This document shows, one piece after another, positions 1-5,228 of a DNA stretch of 6,470 nucleotides. Positions within the stretch are counted from its first letter, which is position 1, and each line of letters opens with the position of its first letter. A model generated the notes under the pieces. That model was not told the origin of the DNA, searched no databases, and worked only from the letters and a program-made list of their open reading frames with translations. Source of the stretch: Ruminococcus sp. CAG:403. GTDB lineage: Bacteria; Bacillota; Clostridia; Oscillospirales; Ruminococcaceae. Location of the stretch: NCBI GenBank assembly GCA_000437255.1, contig FR899094.1, forward strand, positions 83,144-89,613, in the 5' to 3' direction. Made by a program: the position numbers and the translations under genes.

Positions 1-1089
1 GGCAGCAGCGGCTGCCAGCTTGGCCTGCTTCTTACTCTTCTTGGAAACCATGGTCAGGTTGTCCTTCAACGCCATGATCTGCTCTTCAATTTCCTTCATC
101 ATATCCGGATTCTGTTCCAGAATATCCTTGACTTTATCCCGACCTTGTCCCAGCTTCTGATCCTGATAGCTGAACCAAGAGCCGCTTTTTTTGATGATAT
201 CCAGGTCTACTGCCAAATCCAGTACTTCGCCGACACGAGAAATGCCCTTGCCGTACATGATGTCGAATTCGCATTCCTTAAACGGTGGTGCCACCTTGTT
301 CTTGACAATTTTTACCTTGGTGCGGTTTCCGATGATTTCAGCACCATTTTTAATGGCTTCGCCCTTGCGGACTTCCATTCGAACGGAAGAGTAAAATTTC
401 AGGGCACGACCGCCAGGTGTTACCTCCGGATTGCCATAGGCAATGCCGATTTTTTCCCGCACCTGGTTGATAAAGATGGCAACGCAGTTGGATTTTGCAA
501 TGATTGCCGTCAGTTTTCGCATGGCTTGCGACATCAGTCGAGCCAGCTGTCCAACATGAGCATCGCCCATATCGCCATCAATTTCTGCTTTGGTGGTCAT
601 GGCAGCAACAGAGTCCAGTACAATGGCATCAATGGCGCCGGAACGCACCAGTGCTTCTGCAATTTCGAGTGCCTGTTCGCCGCTGTCCGGCTGAGAGATC
701 AGCAGCTCATCGATGTTGACGCCAAGCGCCTTGGCATAGACCGGATCCAGGGCGTGTTCCACGTCAATAAAGGCAACCTCTCCGCCTTTTTTCTGTGCTT
801 CTGCAATGATGTGCAGGGCAACGGTTGTCTTACCGGAGCTTTCCGGGCCGTACAGTTCCACGATTCTGCCTCGTGGAACACCGCCAATTCCGAGCGCCAT
901 ATCCAGGGAAATGGAACCGGTCGGAATGGCATCCACCTGCATGTGGGTGTTGCTGCCGAGCCGCATAACCGTTCCCTTGCCATATACTTTTTCCAGATGT
1001 GCAATGGCGCTTTGCAGTGCCTTTTTCTTTTCATCTGCGGTGGTTGGCAGAATGGGCCCGGTCGGTTTCTTTTTCAGTTCTTTTGCCAT
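1..1089 (-). CDS. recA: Recombinase RecA (3' end missing at window edge)
   Basis: RecA is the ATP-dependent cytoplasmic recombinase that forms filaments on single-stranded DNA, promotes strand exchange and triggers LexA self-cleavage. The frame is open for 363 codons with no stop, so the C-terminus lies outside the window. The start ATG at 1089 gives the N-terminus MAKELKKKP and has a GAAAGGA site 6 nt upstream. Visible landmarks: Walker A GPESSGKT at residues 81-88, the conserved VEHALDP segment at 110-116, Walker B IVLDS at 157-161, DNA-binding loop L1 around IDGDMGDAHVG (170-180), loop L2 from NQVREKIG to NPEVTPGG (208-227), and KIVKNKVAPPF (260-270). Loop details are slightly divergent: D171 and D173 replace the usual Glu residues, and A217 replaces the usual Met. 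The last visible residues are Lys/Ala-rich (349-363), the low-complexity linker often seen before a RecA tail. The start lies 16 nt inside prmC, so translation is probably coupled. Family identity is certain from the motifs. Confidence 0.98.
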   Translation of the reverse strand, partial: MAKELKKKPTGPILPTTADEKKKALQSAIAHLEKVYGKGTVMRLGSNTHMQVDAIPTGSISLDMALGIGGVPRGRIVELYGPESSGKTTVALHIIAEAQKKGGEVAFIDVEHALDPVYAKALGVNIDELLISQPDSGEQALEIAEALVRSGAIDAIVLDSVAAMTTKAEIDGDMGDAHVGQLARLMSQAMRKLTAIIAKSNCVAIFINQVREKIGIAYGNPEVTPGGRALKFYSSVRMEVRKGEAIKNGAEIIGNRTKVKIVKNKVAPPFKECEFDIMYGKGISRVGEVLDLAVDLDIIKKSGSWFSYQDQKLGQGRDKVKDILEQNPDMMKEIEEQIMALKDNLTMVSKKSKKQAKLAAAAA

Positions 1090-1958
1090 ATGCAATCCTT
1101 TCTTGAATCGGCTTGCCCGGCAACCAGTCGGACAATACCGCTACCATCCTGTTTTTGGGTGAGATGGGTTAGACCAGCCTGCCGCAGCAGGTCGGTGACA
1201 GGGGCTTCCTGTCCTTTTCCAATTTCATAAATCAGCCAGCCGCCCGGCAGCAACTTTTTGCTCCAAATGGCGGTCAGTCTGCGATAATAGTCCAGTCCAT
1301 CGCTTCCGCCGTATAGGGCAGAAGCTGGTTCAAATGTCACTTCCCGTTGAAGCTGCTGCATATCGGTTTCTGTCAGATAGGGCGGATTACAGGTAATCAG
1401 ATCAAACGATTCCTGCGCAGCAGCCAACGCCGGATCCATCGCATCGCCTTGTATCGGTTGGATGGAATAGGCAGGATAGCGCTGGATGTTTTTTGTTAAG
1501 TAGTGCAGCGCATCCGGGGCATACTCCACTGCGGTTGCGGTAACACCGGGCAGGTGCGCCGCAATGGCAAGCGGAATGCAGCCGCTTCCGCTGCAAAGAT
1601 CCAGCAGTCGAGTTGTAGGTTGTCCGTTGCGGCAGGAAAGCGCAAACTCCACAATGGTTTCCGTATCCTGCCGGGGAATTAAAACGCCTTCTCCAACAGA
1701 AAGTTCCAAGCCATAGAATTCCCAGCTTTGCAGCAAATATTGCAGCGGATAGCCGGTCAGCCGTTTTGCTGTCAGCTGCTGCAATTGTTCCAGCTGCGTG
1801 GGGGAAAGCGGTTCTTCTCCATGTACCAGATAGGCTGGCATAGCGAGTCCGGTTACGTGCTCCAGCAGCAGCTGTGCGGTGTAAGCGGCGTCTTCCAGTC
1901 CGGCTTGCTCCAGCTTTTGCCGCAGCATCTGATAGCAGGTTCGCCGTGTCATTACCAC
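1074..1958 (-). CDS. prmC: Peptide chain release factor N5-glutamine methyltransferase PrmC
   Basis: PrmC (HemK) transfers a methyl group from S-adenosylmethionine to the Gln of the GGQ motif in release factors RF1 and RF2, raising termination efficiency; it acts in the cytosol. The 294-residue product has the usual family length. An N-terminal helical domain (about 1-85) leads into VLIPRQDTE (92-100). The class I methyltransferase fold follows, with SAM motif I LLDLCSGSGCIPLAIA (118-133), the acidic E145 after strand 2, and the diagnostic catalytic NPPY at 191-194. EPASALYGGSDGLDYYR (210-226) is also typical. Start choice: GGAGG lies 7 nt before the GTG at 1958. An in-frame ATG at 1952 gives 292 residues and sits on the TAATG junction with the upstream stop, but its spacing is 13 nt. 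Either is plausible; GTG has the better spacing. The 3' end overlaps recA by 16 nt. The usual partner prfA is not adjacent. Confidence 0.95.
   Translation of the reverse strand: MVMTRRTCYQMLRQKLEQAGLEDAAYTAQLLLEHVTGLAMPAYLVHGEEPLSPTQLEQLQQLTAKRLTGYPLQYLLQSWEFYGLELSVGEGVLIPRQDTETIVEFALSCRNGQPTTRLLDLCSGSGCIPLAIAAHLPGVTATAVEYAPDALHYLTKNIQRYPAYSIQPIQGDAMDPALAAAQESFDLITCNPPYLTETDMQQLQREVTFEPASALYGGSDGLDYYRRLTAIWSKKLLPGGWLIYEIGKGQEAPVTDLLRQAGLTHLTQKQDGSGIVRLVAGQADSRKDCIWQKN
1096..1102 (-). promoter_or_regulatory. recA ribosome binding site inside the prmC coding end
   Basis: The minus strand reads GAAAGGA, then six bases (TTGCAT), then the recA ATG. The site lies wholly inside the last codons of prmC, so ribosomes finishing prmC pass over it. 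This fixes the recA start and suggests translational coupling. Confidence 0.75.
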
Positions 1959-2923
1959 TGGTCATCCTCCAGGTTATCCGGGATGCAGGGCTTGAGTGCT
2001 GCGATGGCGCATTCAATTTGACTGTCATCCGGTTCCCGGGTGGTGATGCGCTGGATTTGCAGACCCGGCCAGGAGAGTGCACGGGTAAAGGCACTGTCGC
2101 TTCTGCCAGCCAGCCGAATGAATTCATAGGAAATGCCGACTACCAGCGGCAAAATGGCAATGCTGAACAATACACGCTGCCAGATTATTGTAAATGGAAC
2201 CAGACACATTGCCAGAATGCCAATGATTAGGGTGATGACAATGAAACTGGTACCGCAGCGTGGATGGAACCGGCGCTGCTTGCGGACATTTGCAACGGTT
2301 AAGTCCAGACCTGCCTCAAAGCAGGCAATGGTTTTATGTTCGGCACCATGGTATTCATAGGTGCGGCGGATGTCTTTCATACAGCCGGTCAGCGCCATAT
2401 AGCCGACAAAGACAGCAATTTTAATGATGCCTTCCAGCAGGGAACGCAGGATCCGGTTGTTTTCTGGCAAAGCGGTGTGATCCAACAGCATGCCGATGAG
2501 GAATTTGGGCAGCCATACAAAAATGAGAATGGCTGCGGCAATGCCGATTACCATCGAGATGGACATAATGATGCCGAACAGCTTGTCCCCCAGCTTTTCA
2601 TCCAGCCAGCGTTCAAACCGGTTCATTTGTGCAGTTTCGTCTTCTTCGTCTGTGACCTGCTTTTCCGCTGATTTCATCAGGCAGCGGTAGCCGTCCTTCA
2701 TGGAACCAACGAACGCAAAGGAGCCACGAATCAGCGGCGCTTTGCGGTACCAGGGAATGTCCCGGCCATTTTTTTCCGGCCAGGTTTCCACATCAATGGT
2801 TCCGTCCGGCAAGCGGCATGCCATAGCGCCTGTGAATGCGCCTTTCATCATAACGCCTTCAATCAGCGCCTGTCCGCCGATCTTGGATTTATGCTGCTTG
2901 TTGTCTGTTTGCTTTTGCTTCAT
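1952..2923 (-). CDS. DUF1385 / YqhQ-family membrane protein, predicted metal-dependent enzyme
   Basis: This 323-residue protein belongs to the DUF1385 family (YqhQ in Bacillus), described in orthologue collections as a predicted metal-dependent enzyme but with no established reaction. The family signature IGGQALIEGVMMKG is at residues 15-28. Two further conserved blocks are YHGAEHKTIACFEAG (191-205) and RFHPRCGTSF (218-227). H192, E195, H196, H220 and C223 are plausible metal ligands by inference. Hydrophobic segments at about 117-146, 162-180, 226-247 and 249-267 predict an integral membrane protein with an N-terminal cytoplasmic region. A charged stretch rich in Glu/Asp lies at 86-97. The ATG at 2923 has AAAGGA 6 nt upstream. 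It follows the histidine kinase after 40 nt and runs into prmC with a TAATG-type junction. DUF1385 genes often neighbour prmC in Firmicutes, which supports the call; the function is unknown. Confidence 0.92.
   Translation of the reverse strand: MKQKQTDNKQHKSKIGGQALIEGVMMKGAFTGAMACRLPDGTIDVETWPEKNGRDIPWYRKAPLIRGSFAFVGSMKDGYRCLMKSAEKQVTDEEDETAQMNRFERWLDEKLGDKLFGIIMSISMVIGIAAAILIFVWLPKFLIGMLLDHTALPENNRILRSLLEGIIKIAVFVGYMALTGCMKDIRRTYEYHGAEHKTIACFEAGLDLTVANVRKQRRFHPRCGTSFIVITLIIGILAMCLVPFTIIWQRVLFSIAILPLVVGISYEFIRLAGRSDSAFTRALSWPGLQIQRITTREPDDSQIECAIAALKPCIPDNLEDDQW
1966..1970 (-). promoter_or_regulatory. prmC Shine-Dalgarno GGAGG
   Basis: GGAGG on the minus strand lies inside the last codons of the DUF1385 gene. 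It is 7 nt before GTG at 1958 and 13 nt before ATG at 1952, so it decides between the two candidate prmC starts and favours the GTG. The overlap with the preceding stop codon suggests coupled translation. Confidence 0.65.
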
Positions 2924-2963
2924 TTCGAATCCTTTCTAAAAAATCGCAGAATCGGTGTAACGG

Positions 2964-4415
2964 TTAAGCTTCCTGTTCGTGTTTTTCTCCCGGCTGTTCG
3001 ATGGGCAGCGTAATGGTCACGCAGGTTCCCACACCCAGCTCGCTGGTAATTTTTAGAGAGCCGCCGTGATTGGCAATGATCTCATCTGCCACTGCCAGCC
3101 CGATGCCGGATCCACGCCGGGAATGATTGGCTTTAAAGAATTTGGTCTTGACCCGGGGCAAATCAGCTTCGCTGATGCCGCAGCCGTTGTCCGTGATGGT
3201 CACTTGAATTTTATCGCCGACCTGTTCGGCACCAACTGTAATCATGCAGCCCGGATTGGAATATTTGATGGCGTTGTCAATGATGTTGATAAAGACCTGC
3301 CGAATGCGGTTTTTATCGCCGTAGACAAATGGCAGCATCTCCGGTTCATGATAGATAATCCGAATGTTTTCCCGTTTTGCCTTCTCAGCATAGATCAAAA
3401 CAGCGTCTCCCAATTCTGCCAGAATGTCCATTGTGGCAGGCTGCAGGGAAAAGCGGCCGCTTTGCATACGGGAAAAGTCCAGCAGTTCCTCTACCATCTG
3501 AGAAAGCCGCTCGGTTTCGTTGACAATGACGTGAACCCCCTTCTGGATGGTTTGCGGATCATTTTCCATGCAGAGCGTTTCTGCCCAGCCTTTAATGGCT
3601 GTCAGCGGTGTACGCAGCTCATGGGAAACCGAGGAGATGAATTCATTCTTCATATTTTCCGTTGCGGAAAGCTCCTCTGCCATTTGGTTGATGGCGGTAC
3701 AGAGATCACCAATTTCGTCGGTACTGTTGGTTTCAATGCGGTCGGAGAAGTCGCCCTTTGCAAATTTCAGTGTAGTTTTGTTGATTTCTGCAATGGGACG
3801 AACGATCGACTTGACGAAATATAGGCCCGTCATGACCAGCAGCAGCAGCACGCCGAGGCAGGCTGCTGAAACGGTAATCATATAGCCTCGAATGACCGCA
3901 TCAATATCGGAAAGGGAGGCAATGACCCGAATGGCATCATAATCAGTATTCACCGCAGAAATGTTGATGGAAACCGCCATGACTTTTTCCTGATTGATTC
4001 TGCCCGTCCAGTAACCGGTTCCCTTTTCCATTGCCTGCTGATAGTCCGGCATGGAGATGCTTTCCGGCGGGGAAAAGCCGGAAGAGGTCAAAACAACGGT
4101 GCCCTTGGCGTTGATCGCCATGAGCTCCATTTTGTCTTTGTCAGAGAAGTTTTCCAGGGTGCTGCGCAGTTCCGAAGAAAAGTTGGCATCGGCATCCTGG
4201 GCATAGCGGGTCAGCACGCCGGAAATGGAGGTCGCCTTGGTGGTCAGATACTGCTGCGCTGCATTATAATAGTAATTTTGCAGCGAGTAGATCACGCCAA
4301 AGTCAATGGCGAGCAAAACCAGAAAGATCAAGCCGAGGTTGTTGAAAACCCATCGCTTGGTAATGGTATTGCGCTTGGGCTGCTTCTTGCGTGCATGTCG
4401 TCGTTTATCGGCCAT
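2964..4415 (-). CDS. Membrane sensor histidine kinase (HAMP-HisKA-HATPase)
   Basis: This kinase should autophosphorylate on a histidine in response to an extracytoplasmic signal and pass the phosphate to the adjacent regulator. In the 483-residue version, a very basic cytoplasmic N-terminus (1-25) precedes TM1 (about 27-44). An extracytoplasmic sensor region (45-177) contains a PAS/Cache-like stretch around LMAINAKGTVVL. TM2 is at about 178-201 and HAMP at about 199-250. The H-box is SHELRTPL (264-271, phosphoacceptor H265), the N-box NIIDNAIKYS (377-386), the G1 box DNGCGIS (409-415), and the G2 box GSGIGL (435-440). The ATP lid between KFFKAN and G2 is short. There is no cytoplasmic PAS domain. 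Start choice: ATG at 4415 overlaps the regulator stop by 11 nt. In-frame ATGs at 4430 and 4472 exist, and no start has a good Shine-Dalgarno, so reinitiation after the regulator is likely. It resembles the PhoR/WalK class in layout, but the ligand cannot be told. Confidence 0.93.
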   Translation of the reverse strand: MADKRRHARKKQPKRNTITKRWVFNNLGLIFLVLLAIDFGVIYSLQNYYYNAAQQYLTTKATSISGVLTRYAQDADANFSSELRSTLENFSDKDKMELMAINAKGTVVLTSSGFSPPESISMPDYQQAMEKGTGYWTGRINQEKVMAVSINISAVNTDYDAIRVIASLSDIDAVIRGYMITVSAACLGVLLLLVMTGLYFVKSIVRPIAEINKTTLKFAKGDFSDRIETNSTDEIGDLCTAINQMAEELSATENMKNEFISSVSHELRTPLTAIKGWAETLCMENDPQTIQKGVHVIVNETERLSQMVEELLDFSRMQSGRFSLQPATMDILAELGDAVLIYAEKAKRENIRIIYHEPEMLPFVYGDKNRIRQVFINIIDNAIKYSNPGCMITVGAEQVGDKIQVTITDNGCGISEADLPRVKTKFFKANHSRRGSGIGLAVADEIIANHGGSLKITSELGVGTCVTITLPIEQPGEKHEQEA

Positions 4416-5103
4416 TCCACTTGTAACCATAGCCCCAGACCGTTGTAATATAACGTGGATTGGAGGGGTCATCTTCGATCTTCATGCGGATGCGGCGAAT
4501 ATTGACGTCTACAATTTTGTCATCGCCGTGGTAGTCATCGCCCCAAATTTGATTGAGGATGGTGGCACGGTCGAGTGCAGTGTTTTGGTTGTTCAGGAAA
4601 TATTCCAGAACCTGGTACTCCATTTGCGTCAGAACAAGCAGCTTTCCGTTTTTGGTTACGGTTCGGCTCTTTAAGTTCAGGCAGAAGGGGCCGCTTTCGA
4701 TGACCGGCGAGCGTTCGTCTTTGATAAAGCTCATGCGAACCCGCCGATAAATGGCATCCACACGGGCAGTCAACTCAGACGGGGAGAACGGCTTGGTAAT
4801 GTAGTCATCGGCGCCGATCATCAGTCCGCTGACCTTATCCATCTCCTGCGTGCGGGCAGTCAGCATGATAATCCCCAGCGTTGAGCTTTTCTTCCGCAGT
4901 TCCTTGCAGACGGTGAATCCGTCAATGCCGGGCATCATGATGTCCAGCAAAACAATATCAAAGTCACCGTGTGCCTCGTCAAATACCCGCAGTGCCTCTT
5001 CGCCGCAGTTGACATCAACCACATCATAGCCGGCACGCTTTAAGTTAATGACAACGAAATCTCGGATGACGTCTTCGTCCTCACAAATCAGAATTCGTCT
5101 CAT
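4405..5103 (-). CDS. OmpR/PhoB-family DNA-binding response regulator
   Basis: This 232-residue protein is the transcription factor partner of the downstream kinase. The receiver domain (about 1-120) has acidic-pocket residues E8-D9, phosphoacceptor D54 in LLDIMMPG, T82 in MLTA, and K104 in TKPFSP. The C-terminal winged-helix domain (about 136-230) shows the family hallmarks LTQMEYQVLEYFLNN (158-172), VDVNIRRIRMKIE (198-210) and the wing YITTVWGYGYKW (218-229). All catalytic residues are present, so it should be phosphorylated normally. ATG at 5103 follows AAAGGAG at 5120-5114 with a 10-nt spacer. The stop is inside the start of the kinase gene, indicating a coupled pair. The target genes are unknown. 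The inverted repeats just upstream of its start could be an autoregulatory site, but OmpR-type regulators more often bind direct repeats, so that is only a guess. Confidence 0.95.
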   Translation of the reverse strand: MRRILICEDEDVIRDFVVINLKRAGYDVVDVNCGEEALRVFDEAHGDFDIVLLDIMMPGIDGFTVCKELRKKSSTLGIIMLTARTQEMDKVSGLMIGADDYITKPFSPSELTARVDAIYRRVRMSFIKDERSPVIESGPFCLNLKSRTVTKNGKLLVLTQMEYQVLEYFLNNQNTALDRATILNQIWGDDYHGDDKIVDVNIRRIRMKIEDDPSNPRYITTVWGYGYKWNGR

Positions 5104-5128
5104 GGAATGGTTGCTCCTTTCTTCAATA

Positions 5129-5155
5129 GGAACCGCTCTGTTGCAGGCGGGTTCC
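5129..5155 (-). repeat. Leader hairpin just before the regulator's ribosome binding site
   Basis: The minus-strand transcript would read GGAACCCGC, a 10-nt loop, then GCGGTTCC: an 8-bp stem with one bulged base. It ends 8 nt before the AAAGGAG of the regulator. No T-run follows, so it is not an intrinsic terminator. It could affect mRNA stability or translation start, but no regulatory role is shown. Confidence 0.45.
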
Positions 5156-5158
5156 GCA

Positions 5159-5178
5159 GAACATCTTAGAGCATGTTC
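5159..5178. repeat. Inverted repeat GAACAT-N8-ATGTTC
   Basis: Two perfect 6-bp arms (GAACAT and ATGTTC) flank an 8-bp centre, 55 nt upstream of the response regulator start. The arms equal the half-sites of the Gram-positive LexA box (consensus CGAACATATGTTCG), but in that box the arms abut with no spacer. It may be an operator for another dimeric protein or chance. A six-base palindromic pair at this distance is only modestly unlikely by chance. Confidence 0.4.
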
Positions 5179-5228
5179 CGTATTGGGTTGGATGCAGTCT
5201 GTGCAGGGAACGCATACGAAACAGGCAC

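Larger units (their letters stand above)
5104..5228. other. 125-bp intergenic region upstream of the response regulator
   Basis: This is the largest non-coding gap in the window. It holds two inverted repeats (5159-5178 and 5129-5155) and the regulator's ribosome binding site. I searched the minus strand for a -35/-10 pair. The best -10-like hexamer is TAAGAT, inside the first inverted repeat, but it has no acceptable -35 at 16-18 nt. There is no hairpin followed by a T-run, so no intrinsic terminator for the upstream gene is visible. Whether transcription starts here or reads through cannot be decided from the sequence. Confidence 0.6.

Noticed and set aside
145..1230. Long plus-strand open frame (361 codons) opposite recA
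   Set aside because: It is the antisense shadow of recA and the prmC end. Its translation is rich in Cys, Phe and His with no domain pattern, while the minus strand encodes an unmistakable RecA.
1402..2127. Minus-strand open frame (241 codons) across the DUF1385-prmC junction
   Set aside because: It is out of frame with both real genes, which have full family motifs; the product is low-complexity and Arg/Ala-rich.
2938..2943. Run of six T on the minus strand after the kinase gene, as a possible terminator
   Set aside because: No stable GC-rich stem precedes it; it lies just upstream of the DUF1385 ribosome binding site.
3066..3824. Plus-strand open frame (252 codons) opposite the histidine kinase
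   Set aside because: It lies wholly inside the kinase coding region, has no ribosome binding site that I can see and no recognisable motif.
3836..3850. CAG-type triplet run
   Set aside because: It encodes consecutive Leu residues in the second membrane segment of the kinase; normal coding, not a repeat element.
4416..4472. Longer kinase N-terminus from ATG at 4472
   Set aside because: It would lie deep in the regulator gene and adds a stretch that reads as an out-of-frame shadow of the regulator; ATG at 4415 (or 4430) gives a typical short basic cytoplasmic start.
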